DNA of 64,000 bases from Pseudothermotoga sp. (lineage in GTDB: Bacteria > Thermotogota > Thermotogae > Thermotogales > DSM-5069): NCBI GenBank assembly GCA_003510135.1, contig DOKY01000021.1, positions 1 through 64,000 of the forward strand, read 5' to 3'. Made by a program: the position numbers and the translations under genes. This document shows, piece by piece, positions 1-7,779 of this stretch (positions are counted from its first letter, which is position 1; every line of letters begins with the position of its first letter). Under the pieces are notes generated by a model that saw only the letters and a list, made by a program, of their open reading frames with translations, ran no database searches and was not told where the DNA came from.

Positions 1-145
1 GGGAAAAGTCCAGGCTGTAGGTTATGCCGTACTGCTTTAAGGCTATGGAGTTTACGAACTTTTGCTGAAAAACAACAGGTCTTTGGGTTTTCCTGCGCTC
101 CTTTGTTTCCTGGAGAGTGTTTTTGATCTTGTCGGCTTTGCTCAC
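1..145 (-). CDS. Partial CDS at left edge, possibly the N-terminus of an IS200/IS605-type TnpB/OrfB protein
   Basis: An open frame starts at a GTG (145-143 on the minus strand) and runs off the window edge after 48 codons. A GAAGGGA-type ribosome binding site lies about 9 bases before the GTG. The first residues read MSKADKIKNTLQETKERRK, then a Lys/Arg- and Gln-rich stretch. From memory this resembles the start of TnpB-like proteins of thermophilic Firmicutes and Thermotogae, which often open with a KADKI/KETKERRK segment. The resemblance covers only about 30 residues, and the following residues fit less well. The family call is tentative; the presence of a translated frame is more likely than the identity. 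Confidence 0.35.
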   Translation of the reverse strand, partial: MSKADKIKNTLQETKERRKTQRPVVFQQKFVNSIALKQYGITYSLDFS

Positions 146-453
146 AATTTACTTTCCCTTCTGTTGTACATTACCATCATTAGAAAAACTGCAATATATC
201 TAACAAAAAGCAGCCTTTCATCCCACCCTTGAAAGAGTACATTTTCCCGGCGGGCTGTCGTAAGAACCAAGATTATAACCTAATTTAAGTACATCACACT
301 TTTGAATTGCACACATCACTCTGCGGTCATAGTACCTTGAGAAATTCATTCTCACAGCTGTTTAAAGTGAAAACCTCAAGAAACGAATCTGTTCATATGG
401 ACAAATGTTGCTGTCATTTCTTTTTGCTATTTGAATATCTCTGGGTGTTTCAG
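146..453. other. Intergenic region without a recognisable gene
   Basis: This 308-base stretch lies between the divergent edge fragment and the YkgJ-type gene. Upstream in-frame ATGs at 307 and 397 would extend the YkgJ-type frame, but they have no ribosome binding site and add residues unlike the family. A TATAAT-like box occurs on the minus strand near 273-278, but I see no convincing -35 partner. No RNA gene, repeat or terminator hairpin is evident. Confidence 0.5.
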
Positions 454-1017
454 ATGCTGAAACAGTTGAGGGTGATCTCGCGCAAGGTTCTCGTTCTCTA
501 TGAAGAACTCAAGTCAATACACGATGCGCTCGGAGTCAGATGCAATGGCTGTCGGTTGTGTTGCCAGACAGCCGCGTACAATATCGAAGCGACGATGCTG
601 GAGTTCATCCCACTGGCCCTTCACCTGATCGAAAATGGCGAATTTGATAAGTGGTTCGAAAAGGCTCAGAGAGCCGTGCCAACCGACAGATGTGTGCTCC
701 TTGTGGATGAATCCACCAAGATAGAAGGTGGCTGTTCTTTTTACGATTACAGGCCGCTGGTGTGTCGGCTGTTTTCAGCGAGTTATGTCAGAAGAAGGAA
801 CATCGAAGTTTTGTCCTGTCAGTTCCTCAAGCGGGAGCTTTCGAAGAAAATGGATCGATTGGTGGATGCGCAGAAGTATTTTGACTGTCTCTACGATATT
901 GATCCATACCTCGCAGTTCAGAAGCGAGACATCAACACCGCCTTCAAACAAGCTTTGGAGTATGTGGGAATGAAATTTTTGTTGAACACACCCCCATCTT
1001 TGCCCTTCGCGAGCTGA
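454..1017 (+). CDS. YkgJ-type CxxCxxCC zinc/iron-cluster protein
   Basis: A 187-residue soluble protein when started at ATG 454; earlier ATGs add a Cys/Phe-rich stretch unlike the family. The N-terminal part carries the closely spaced cysteine motif CNGCRLCC. About 70 residues later comes CSFYDYRPLVCRLF, the C..Y..RP..CR pattern typical of the YkgJ/UPF0153 family, which is predicted to chelate zinc or an iron-sulfur cluster. The molecular function of the family is not established. No strong ribosome binding site precedes ATG 454. The gene precedes a MATE transporter by about 50 bases, but a tandem TATAAT stretch between them suggests separate transcription. Confidence 0.75.
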   Translation: MLKQLRVISRKVLVLYEELKSIHDALGVRCNGCRLCCQTAAYNIEATMLEFIPLALHLIENGEFDKWFEKAQRAVPTDRCVLLVDESTKIEGGCSFYDYRPLVCRLFSASYVRRRNIEVLSCQFLKRELSKKMDRLVDAQKYFDCLYDIDPYLAVQKRDINTAFKQALEYVGMKFLLNTPPSLPFAS

Positions 1018-1031
1018 GAAAATTCTAATTC

Positions 1032-1042
1032 TATAATATAAT
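1032..1042 (+). promoter_or_regulatory. Possible -10 elements upstream of the MATE gene
   Basis: Two overlapping TATAAT-type hexamers (1032-1037 and 1037-1042) lie 27-37 bases before the MATE start codon. No good -35 sequence is found at the expected distance, so this is weak evidence of a promoter. Confidence 0.3.
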
Positions 1043-1068
1043 AGTCATCGGCTGGAAGGAGCTTTCAT

Positions 1069-2433
1069 ATGCCGAAAGACTTGACCGAAGGTAGTCTCAG
1101 CAAGAACCTTCTGTACATGGCTGTGCCCACGATGGGCGGTTTTGCCGTTCAGGTGCTTTACGATATCGTTGATATGTTCTGGATCGGCAAAATTTCTGCG
1201 CGTGCGATAGCTGGCGTAGCCGTGTTTTCATCAATTTTCTGGCTCGTGTCGGTTTTGAACGAGATCATCGGCACCGGTTCGGTATCCATGATATCTCAAG
1301 CATATGGGGCTAAGAACTACGAACGTGTGAACCGCACGATCGAACAGACGATAGTGTTCAAAATATTCGTCGCGTTGATCGCAACGATCCTGCTGATACT
1401 CTTTCTCAGGCCTTTGCTGATGTTCTTCAGTAAAGATCAGGAAGTCATCTCGGCAGGGCTCGATTATGGTTTCTGGAGAATATTCTTTCTGCCCATCTTC
1501 TTTGCCACTTATTCCACTTACACAGCGCTACGAAACACTGGTGAATCGAAGCTGCCGAACGTCATGATGGCGGTCGGTGCGGTCATGAACATGGCCCTGG
1601 ATCCCGTATTCATGTTCGAACGCGTTCCTGGTTTCAATGTCAGGGGTTTAGGACTTGGTGTCAAGGGTGCGGCGATCGCGACCGTTGTGGCTTCGTCCGT
1701 CGTGTTCGTCTGGGGATTGGTCGTGTTGTTCAGAGGACAGGGTGTGATCAAGATAACGCTGAGTGGTTTGTTCAAGCTGGACTGGTCTATAGACAAAAAG
1801 CTTTTGACAGTGGGGTTACCGAGTGGGATCGAGATGTTTTTGAGAAACCTTTCGAACATGGTCATGGTCAAACTGTTCAGCATCTATGGCTCTACGGTCC
1901 TGGCTGCGATAGGTATCGTTGACCGCATGATAGGGCTTGCGGTCGTTCCTCTGATGGGCTTTTCCATCGGGACGAGCACCATAGTTGGCCAGTGTCTGGG
2001 GGCGAACAAGATCGATAGGGCAGAACGAACCGTGTTGCTCGCCGCGCTGTACAACGCGCTTTTCCTTTCAATCCTCGTCGTGCTCGCGAACATATCGCCA
2101 CAGTTGGTCATCGAGCTCTTCACGAAAGATCCAGACGTGGTTCGTGAGGGTGCCTTCGCTATAAGAATCGGTTCCTGGGCGGTGCTCATAGCAGGTTTTT
2201 CCGTTTCTCTGATGAGTGCCTTTTTCGGCGCAGGATACACGAAGGCGGCGATGTTCTCGAGTATCGTTGGAAGATGGTTCGTCCAGATTCCCTACGCACT
2301 GCTCGTCGCGGTCTTGCTGAAACTGCCGAGCAAGTTTCTTTGGCTTTCTTTTCTCGTTGCGGAGATCGGCGAGGTTTTCTATGCCGCCACGGTCTTTTTC
2401 AAGGGCAAGTGGAAAACTCATCGTGTCATATGA
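1069..2433 (+). CDS. MATE-family multidrug/cation antiporter
   Basis: A 454-residue polytopic membrane protein of the usual MATE length with about twelve hydrophobic segments in two related halves. The N-terminus (LLYMAVPTMGGFAVQVLYDIVDMFWIG, positions about 16-42) has the MatE-domain pattern of a Pro-containing first helix followed by the D.fwiG segment. Halfway along, the second repeat contains GLPSGIEMFLRNLSNMVMV. Members export cationic drugs or metabolites in exchange for Na+ or H+; the substrate cannot be read from sequence. The start ATG 1069 follows a GGAAGGAG site. The gene lies immediately upstream of the fluoride riboswitch, so it is not the riboswitch-controlled gene. Confidence 0.9.
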   Translation: MPKDLTEGSLSKNLLYMAVPTMGGFAVQVLYDIVDMFWIGKISARAIAGVAVFSSIFWLVSVLNEIIGTGSVSMISQAYGAKNYERVNRTIEQTIVFKIFVALIATILLILFLRPLLMFFSKDQEVISAGLDYGFWRIFFLPIFFATYSTYTALRNTGESKLPNVMMAVGAVMNMALDPVFMFERVPGFNVRGLGLGVKGAAIATVVASSVVFVWGLVVLFRGQGVIKITLSGLFKLDWSIDKKLLTVGLPSGIEMFLRNLSNMVMVKLFSIYGSTVLAAIGIVDRMIGLAVVPLMGFSIGTSTIVGQCLGANKIDRAERTVLLAALYNALFLSILVVLANISPQLVIELFTKDPDVVREGAFAIRIGSWAVLIAGFSVSLMSAFFGAGYTKAAMFSSIVGRWFVQIPYALLVAVLLKLPSKFLWLSFLVAEIGEVFYAATVFFKGKWKTHRVI

Positions 2434-2465
2434 TAAGATATTTGATGGAACTCGATAGAACAGTT

Positions 2466-2516
2466 GGGGCGATGGAGTCCGCCCACAAGTGCCCGTCCGG
2501 GCTGATGACTCCTACC
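2466..2516 (+). promoter_or_regulatory. Fluoride riboswitch (crcB motif) aptamer
   Basis: The leader reads GGGGCGATGGAGTCCGCCC, a short linker ACAAG, TGCCC-GTCC-GGGC, then TGATGACTCCTACC. This reproduces the fluoride riboswitch consensus (GGCGATG..., GCC..., GGCTGATG..CCTAC). GGGC 2467-2470 pairs with GCCC 2481-2484, GCCC 2491-2494 pairs with GGGC 2499-2502, and GGAGT 2474-2478 can pair with ACTCC 2508-2512. It is very close to the crystallised Thermotoga petrophila aptamer as I remember it. It lies on the plus strand, between the MATE stop and the DUF6062 gene, and reads into the latter. The 3' strand ACTCCTACC is shared with the terminator hairpin that follows, the usual ON-switch design. 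Confidence 0.93.
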
Positions 2517-2540
2517 TTCGGAGGTAGGAGTTTTTGTTTA
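2508..2540 (+). terminator. Intrinsic terminator of the fluoride riboswitch
   Basis: ACTCCTACC (2508-2516) pairs with GGTAGGAGT (2523-2531) around a TTCGGA loop, followed by TTTTGTTT. The left arm is also the 3' strand of the fluoride aptamer, so ligand-bound aptamer and terminator are mutually exclusive. Fluoride binding should therefore let transcription proceed into the DUF6062-MoxR-DUF58-DUF4129 genes. Confidence 0.93.
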
Positions 2541-2550
2541 GGTGAGAGAT

Positions 2551-3201
2551 ATGGACCTCATTGAGATCAGCTTGAAAGATGCGATCTCTCAAACGCGACT
2601 GGAATGTCCAATATGTTTACTCACAGATAAGGCTTTAGATTCAACCATCGATAGCCTCCTGTACGAAATGGTGAACGATGTGCTGATCAGATCCGAGCTT
2701 CGATACAAGGGACTGTGTCGCAGGCATGTAACGAGAATAGAAACGTATCTGTCAAGGCACATGGAGCTGGGGTCCATGGGCCTGGCAATAATTTATTCGG
2801 ATCTTCTGGACCATCTTGCCGACCTTCTAAAATCCGGTTCCAATTTGCAGCGCAGTTCGAGCTGCGTTCTGTGTGAAAGAGAGAAGACGTTTGAGTCACT
2901 TTATCTCAAGGCCTTTTTGGAAAACGTCGGCGAACTCGTTGAACTGTACAAATCTTCCCAGTCCGTGTTGTGCTTCGATCATTACGCATTCATTTTTTCG
3001 AAACTCAAGAATTCCCTGAAAGCGGATCTAAAAGAAGTCCAGCTTTCGAAATACAGACATCTGGTGAAATTGCTCAACTCGTTTGTTAACAAGCACGATT
3101 ACAGAAACAAAGAAAGCTTCACTGCCGAAGAGCTGTCAGCGAGAAAAACTGCTGGAAAACTCATTGCGAAGAACCTTGATCAATGGAGGAGTTCGAAATG
3201 A
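2551..3201 (+). CDS. DUF6062-family Cys/His cluster protein, first gene of the fluoride-riboswitch operon
   Basis: A 216-residue soluble protein of unknown function. It contains a CPIC motif near residue 19, GLCRRH near 55, CVLC near 106 and CFDH near 142. This amounts to two CxxC...CxxH-type modules, the layout I associate with DUF6062; metal binding is probable but not shown. ATG 2551 is preferred over GTG 2542 because GGTGA lies five bases before it. It is the first gene after the fluoride riboswitch terminator and overlaps the MoxR gene by the four bases ATGA, implying translational coupling. No fluoride exporter fold (Fluc/CrcB or CLC-F) is visible in it. Confidence 0.7.
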   Translation: MDLIEISLKDAISQTRLECPICLLTDKALDSTIDSLLYEMVNDVLIRSELRYKGLCRRHVTRIETYLSRHMELGSMGLAIIYSDLLDHLADLLKSGSNLQRSSSCVLCEREKTFESLYLKAFLENVGELVELYKSSQSVLCFDHYAFIFSKLKNSLKADLKEVQLSKYRHLVKLLNSFVNKHDYRNKESFTAEELSARKTAGKLIAKNLDQWRSSK

Positions 3202-4139
3202 AACAGGTTGCTGACTTTGCGGAACGCGTGTTGACAAATGTTTCCCGCGTGATCGTTGGTAAGGACGAGGTCATCCGGAAGATGCTGGCGGCTTTTCTGA
3301 GCTCAGCGCACGTGCTCATCAACGACGTGCCAGGGGTGGGAAAGACCATGCTTGCAAGGTCTTTCGCTATATCGCTTGGTCTGAATTTCGGTAGGGTTCA
3401 GTGTACCCCGGATCTCACACCTTCCGACATCACGGGTTTCAACGTGCTCGATCCGAGAACCGGACAGTTCAGTTTCAAGAAGGGCGTTCTCTTCACGGAT
3501 GTTCTGCTGGTGGATGAGATAAACAGGGCCACGCCGAGAACGCAGTCCGCTTTGCTCCAAGCCATGGCCGAAAAGCAGGTGAGTATCGATGGGTTGACGT
3601 ACCAGCTGAGCGAACATTTCTTCGTCATAGCGACGCAGAATCCTGTGGAGTTTGAAGGAACGTTCCCGTTGCCCGAGGCACAGCTGGACAGGTTTGCAGT
3701 CTGTTTGAGCCTTGGCTATCTCGGAAAGGATCAGGAGATAGAACTGCTGAGGAGATTGGAAAGGTCTCATCCCATAGAGTCGCTCGAACCTGTGTGTCAG
3801 CCGGGCGAACTCGCGAGAATGAAAGAGCTCGTGAAGGATGTATACGTGGATGAGTCGATCGTGGATTACGTTGTCCGGATCGTGATGAGGACCAGGAGTC
3901 ATCCGGATGTGGCGCTCGGAGCCAGCCCGAGGGGTAGCATCGCGCTGGTGCACCTTTCCAGAGCACTCGCTGCGATCAACGGCAGAAACTTTGTGCTGCC
4001 CGACGATGCAAAGCAGATCGCGCTCGACGTACTCGCACACAGACTAATACTCAAGCCAGAGGCCAGATTGATGCGAAAAACCAAGCAAGACATCGTAGAG
4101 GAGATACTCAAAAGCGAGGAGGCACCGATAAGAGGGTGA
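3198..4139 (+). CDS. MoxR-family AAA+ ATPase
   Basis: A 313-residue MoxR ATPase. It has Walker A (DVPGVGKTMLA, about residues 43-53), Walker B (VLLVDEINRATPRTQSALL), and the family signature ATQNPVEFEGTFPLPEAQLDRF with sensor and arginine-finger region. The C-terminal lid contains GASPRGSIALVHLSRA. MoxR ATPases act as chaperones that mature or activate partner complexes and nearly always neighbour DUF58 proteins, as here. ATG 3198 is chosen because GGAGGA lies 7-8 bases upstream and it overlaps the previous stop as ATGA; ATG 3183 has no such site. It overlaps the following DUF58 gene by four bases. Confidence 0.95.
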   Translation: MKQVADFAERVLTNVSRVIVGKDEVIRKMLAAFLSSAHVLINDVPGVGKTMLARSFAISLGLNFGRVQCTPDLTPSDITGFNVLDPRTGQFSFKKGVLFTDVLLVDEINRATPRTQSALLQAMAEKQVSIDGLTYQLSEHFFVIATQNPVEFEGTFPLPEAQLDRFAVCLSLGYLGKDQEIELLRRLERSHPIESLEPVCQPGELARMKELVKDVYVDESIVDYVVRIVMRTRSHPDVALGASPRGSIALVHLSRALAAINGRNFVLPDDAKQIALDVLAHRLILKPEARLMRKTKQDIVEEILKSEEAPIRG

Positions 4140-5413
4140 AACTGGAGCTCAGATCAATAACATCGAATGTTCAACCTTTAATCGTTCTTTCTGTCGCCAC
4201 CCTCGTCTGGTTGATCCTGAACGCGAGCGTGTTCAGTGTTCTGTTCGCTTTGCTGTGCGGTTTTCTGTGGTTGCATTTTCTGGAAACGAGACGGAACGTC
4301 TCGAGATTACGAATCGAGAGAACAATTTCCACCGAAAGGGCCTTCACCGACCAGGAAGTTTTGTTCCATCACAGCGTTGCGTCTTCGAAACGTTTGAAGG
4401 TCACGCTCCTGGGACAGATCGAAGTGGGTTCTTCGCTGACTTACAATCTGTTCGAGAGGGAGCTCTTCATTGGTTCTGAACCTATGCGAATCGATGTGAG
4501 GACTTCTTTCCCAACCAGAGGTAGAAAGGTTCTGAAAGATTTGTTCTGTTACTACGAACATCCTCTGGGTTTATTTAGGATCTGGGCGCGGTTCAACGCC
4601 GCACAGGAAGTGCTCGTGCTGCCGAGGTTGATGCCTTTAGAGTTCTTTCCGGCACGTTTGAGAGAGCCGTTGCCAGGTAGAAGATCAGATTTCAAACTCT
4701 TCGAAGATCCGTTGAGGATCAAGGGATTGAGAGAATATTCGAACGATCCGATCAAAAAGATTCACTGGAAAGCATCGGCGAAGTTCGGCAAGCTCCTGGT
4801 GAAAGAATACGAAAACACGGCGATCAGCAGGGTCTTCATGTTCGTGGATCTGAACATGGCGAAGGAGATCTTCGCGCGAAACGTGTGGGGCCAAATTCGA
4901 ACCGGTTATGAAGAAGAGGCCGTGCGTGCAGCGACGGCTGTTCTGTACTGGCTTTCTCAGGGCAACGACACGATAAACATGACCGTGGTTGGAAAGCAAG
5001 TGCTCGAAATGGACTGGACCGCACAGCACGGCTGGGTGAGAGCGGTGGAGACGCTTGCGCTCGCCGAGGGCTCGGAGGATGGTCCACAACTCAGCGATGT
5101 GTTGCTTTCACAGGTGCCAAAGCTCACATTCACTTCAACAATGGTCGTGCTTTCGATGTATCTGACAGATTCAATCTTGCCGGTTCTGCTCGAGGCGAGG
5201 GCACGGTGTGCGCGCGTCATGGTGTTTCTTCTACCCTACGGTTACAGGGACCCACGGTACAAGGCCGGGAGAACCTACGAGATGTATCCGCTGGACATGG
5301 TGAAACTCAAAGAGAAGGCGAAACTGCTGGAAGAGGAACAGATCATCGTGAGAATCATCAGGCCAAATCAAACACTTCAGGAGGTCTTTTATGAAATCGA
5401 CGAGGTCCGGTGA
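4136..5413 (+). CDS. DUF58-domain protein, partner of MoxR
   Basis: A 425-residue protein with two hydrophobic N-terminal segments (about residues 13-50), so probably membrane-anchored. The body resembles the DUF58/vWA-like family: the conserved LREYSNDPIKKIHWKASAK sits near residue 200, just after the GRRSDFKLFEDP segment. The start is GTG 4136, overlapping the MoxR stop as GTGA. MoxR-DUF58-transmembrane operons are widespread. They are thought to assemble or activate cell-envelope or periplasmic proteins, but the client here is unknown. Confidence 0.9.
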   Translation: MKLELRSITSNVQPLIVLSVATLVWLILNASVFSVLFALLCGFLWLHFLETRRNVSRLRIERTISTERAFTDQEVLFHHSVASSKRLKVTLLGQIEVGSSLTYNLFERELFIGSEPMRIDVRTSFPTRGRKVLKDLFCYYEHPLGLFRIWARFNAAQEVLVLPRLMPLEFFPARLREPLPGRRSDFKLFEDPLRIKGLREYSNDPIKKIHWKASAKFGKLLVKEYENTAISRVFMFVDLNMAKEIFARNVWGQIRTGYEEEAVRAATAVLYWLSQGNDTINMTVVGKQVLEMDWTAQHGWVRAVETLALAEGSEDGPQLSDVLLSQVPKLTFTSTMVVLSMYLTDSILPVLLEARARCARVMVFLLPYGYRDPRYKAGRTYEMYPLDMVKLKEKAKLLEEEQIIVRIIRPNQTLQEVFYEIDEVR

Positions 5414-6749
5414 CTGGCTTTTGAGTTTGACCGCGTCGCTGCTATCGCTTTTGATTGTCGTTCAGGATGGGCCATGGTGGGTGTATCTGACGGTACCGGG
5501 CGCAGTCTTGTTTGTGTCGTTACTATCGAACAAGCGTTCGGGCTGCGTGACCCCTTTGCTGTCTGTGATGCTTTTTCTTTCGAACTGGATCCTGTTCTAC
5601 GTGATTGTGAAAGACAGTTTGCGATCGTTTCTGATTGCCCTGTGCCTTGTTGCGCTTGTGGACGTGCTGGCTTCGAAGAACAACCTGACATGGCTTTGGC
5701 TCATTGTTCTGGGTGTCGCATTGAATTTTTCTTCGTGGATCGAAAGATGGCAGGCGGCAACGTTGTTCGTGATCGTTCTGCTTGTTGTTGTGTGGTCGAA
5801 GGTTCGGCTCGAAAAAAGATGGTTTTTCATCCTCTTATTTGTTTCGATCCTCTGTGCACTGCTTTTTGTCAGACTCAACTACTCGATCATGGCACAAATG
5901 CTCAGACTGATTCCACAGAAAAGCGTCCAGGAAGCAAAGCAAACGGTTGAAATCACGCCGGCGGAGCGCGTCGCAGGAAAGAGTTCAAATCAGTCACGGA
6001 ATCGCTCTCGCGTTTTTGACATCGCACTGGAAAGGATATTCTTTCCGATCTTTCTGATCCTCTTTGGAGTATTCTTGCTAACGCTGAGCCTGAAACTGTT
6101 CAAGTTGAAGGGCACACTTCTGCTTTTGCTCCTCGGCGCAGTGACCTTCGCCGTGGTGTTGTCCCTGCTTTCTCTCGTTTTTTCGATCATAAAACCTGAG
6201 TTCGAGCTTACACGAGCAGAACTGGCGCAGGACACGGTTATGGAGCAAAGTCCGCAAACAAGCATTGAGTTCGTGGAATCGACGCCTGTGAGAGTGACCC
6301 AGACACAGCGCGATCCGAGGAGAATCGTTGATTTCCTGAACTGGACCTCCGTGACCCTGCTGATCTTTGCTGGTGTTTTCATGATCTATCTGACCGTCTA
6401 CGTTTCGAAGAACGTCGGAGCTCTGATCGAAGAACATAAAAGTGCTGTGGCAGGTGCAGAGGAAGGCTCACGCCACGAAGAATCTTTGAAGTTCGATCCT
6501 TCCGAGCGTTTCGTCGCTGAGGCGTACTGGTGGCTGAGAAACAAATTCTTTGCTGGATTTAATCATCTGACTCCGTATGAGGTTTTGAACATGAAAGGCT
6601 CGTTTGAACCGTTCGGAAGGCTCACGGACATCTACGTTAAGCTTCGCTATGGCAACAAGAGGTTGACGAACGAGGAAATCGAAGCGTTCTACGAGAATTT
6701 GCTGACGACCGTCGAATGGCTCAAGAACCGCCCACAAGGTGAAAAATGA
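5391..6749 (+). CDS. Polytopic membrane protein with C-terminal DUF4129-like domain
   Basis: A 452-residue protein overlapping the DUF58 gene by 23 bases, with AGGAGGT seven bases before its ATG. The N-terminal half has about six hydrophobic segments. A less hydrophobic, exterior-looking segment lies near residues 185-205, further helices near 213-270 and 315-340, and a C-terminal soluble domain follows. That domain (RFVAEAYWWLRNK, LTPYEVLN, YVKLRYGNKRLTNEEIEAF) has the pattern of DUF4129, which usually sits at the end of transglutaminase-like membrane proteins in MoxR/DUF58 operons. No transglutaminase Cys-His-Asp core is visible, so this may be a stand-alone version. Confidence 0.75.
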   Translation: MKSTRSGDWLLSLTASLLSLLIVVQDGPWWVYLTVPGAVLFVSLLSNKRSGCVTPLLSVMLFLSNWILFYVIVKDSLRSFLIALCLVALVDVLASKNNLTWLWLIVLGVALNFSSWIERWQAATLFVIVLLVVVWSKVRLEKRWFFILLFVSILCALLFVRLNYSIMAQMLRLIPQKSVQEAKQTVEITPAERVAGKSSNQSRNRSRVFDIALERIFFPIFLILFGVFLLTLSLKLFKLKGTLLLLLLGAVTFAVVLSLLSLVFSIIKPEFELTRAELAQDTVMEQSPQTSIEFVESTPVRVTQTQRDPRRIVDFLNWTSVTLLIFAGVFMIYLTVYVSKNVGALIEEHKSAVAGAEEGSRHEESLKFDPSERFVAEAYWWLRNKFFAGFNHLTPYEVLNMKGSFEPFGRLTDIYVKLRYGNKRLTNEEIEAFYENLLTTVEWLKNRPQGEK

Positions 6750-6789
6750 GCCGACAGGTTTGACAACTTTCGATCAAAACAGAAAGAGT

Positions 6790-7779
6790 TTAGATTTTGA
6801 CGATGCATTTCGTGTCTGCAGCTTCCCTCGCACAAAGGGCCACGTGAGTGGCGTAAATCGATTCTTCAGGAGTGACCATGCACTTACCTTTGCCAAGTAT
6901 TTGATTCAAGAAGTCTTCAAATATGCAGCCTTGAGCCTGACTCTCGAGCAGATGCGTACCCGTCTGATCTGTAAGTATAACTCTCCGATCGATCACTTCC
7001 AAGATTGCTTTTGTTCCAACTAACCTCAGCCTGTCATCATCGTGAGTCTCTGCCCCCTGAGGGCGTAGGTAGTCCACCGTCAGTGTGGCAATTACTTCGT
7101 GTTCGAGTTCGAACAGACACGCCCCGGTGACTTCGAGCTCACCATGTTCATTGTTGGCAATGCGAGACTGCAGAGCATACACACTCAGATAATGTAGTCT
7201 GGATATCCAGTGGATCCAATCGATCGCGTGTATCCCAACCCAGACGATGGTACCACCGAATGTGTCACGCTTCTTGAAGAAGGAGGGCCTTTGGCCGAGT
7301 TTGTAAGATTTCTGCGCATGGATCAACCTTATTTCCCCGATCGCACCGGATTCGACCAGTTTCTTCGCAGTCAAGAACCACGGTTTGTACCTGAGCCCGA
7401 ACATCGCTGTGAAGAACACTTTGCCCTCCAGTTTGGTGTAGAGTTCTTGTATCTGCAAAAGGTCCCCAAAATTCGTTGCGATCGGCTTTTCAACGAATGC
7501 GTGAATACCCATTTGAAGTGCTTCCTGCAGGATTTTTCCGTTCATATGAAAGTGTGTGTTTATCACTACAGCGTCTGGTTTTTCAGTCTTCAACATTTGA
7601 AGATGATCTTCGTAGATGCGCGGCTTTATGCTGGCCTGCCTGAGCTTTGAGAGGAGGGAACTGATGTCTTCTCCAGGTACACCGGGTGAAACAGCAATGA
7701 TTTCGATCTTTTCACTGAGAGATTCCAGCACATAACCGTAATGGCCACTACTACCAACGATACAGACCTTTACTTTCAA
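6790..7779 (-). CDS. Gfo/Idh/MocA-family oxidoreductase
   Basis: A 329-residue NAD(P)-dependent sugar or inositol dehydrogenase-like protein. The N-terminal Rossmann fold starts VKVCIVGSSGHYG and has the family EKP motif (FVEKPIAT, near residues 93-100) with the catalytic-site lysine. The C-terminal alpha/beta domain contains GGTIVWVGIHAIDWIHW, the D.giH-type active-site region. The glycine motif is GSSGHYG rather than GxGxxG. It overlaps the upstream paralogue by four bases and is the last gene of the sugar ABC operon, so it probably oxidises a sugar or polyol brought in by that transporter. The substrate is unknown. Confidence 0.85.
   Translation of the reverse strand: MKVKVCIVGSSGHYGYVLESLSEKIEIIAVSPGVPGEDISSLLSKLRQASIKPRIYEDHLQMLKTEKPDAVVINTHFHMNGKILQEALQMGIHAFVEKPIATNFGDLLQIQELYTKLEGKVFFTAMFGLRYKPWFLTAKKLVESGAIGEIRLIHAQKSYKLGQRPSFFKKRDTFGGTIVWVGIHAIDWIHWISRLHYLSVYALQSRIANNEHGELEVTGACLFELEHEVIATLTVDYLRPQGAETHDDDRLRLVGTKAILEVIDRRVILTDQTGTHLLESQAQGCIFEDFLNQILGKGKCMVTPEESIYATHVALCAREAADTKCIVKI

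Noticed and set aside
307..453. N-terminal extension of the YkgJ-type protein from ATG 307 or 397
   Set aside because: Neither ATG has a ribosome binding site and the added residues do not resemble the family.
1069..2433. MATE transporter as the target of the fluoride riboswitch
   Set aside because: The riboswitch lies after the MATE stop codon and is oriented away from it, so it can control only the downstream genes.
3303..4040. A 245-codon frame antisense to the MoxR gene
   Set aside because: MoxR Walker motifs and operon overlaps are clear; the antisense frame is a shadow.
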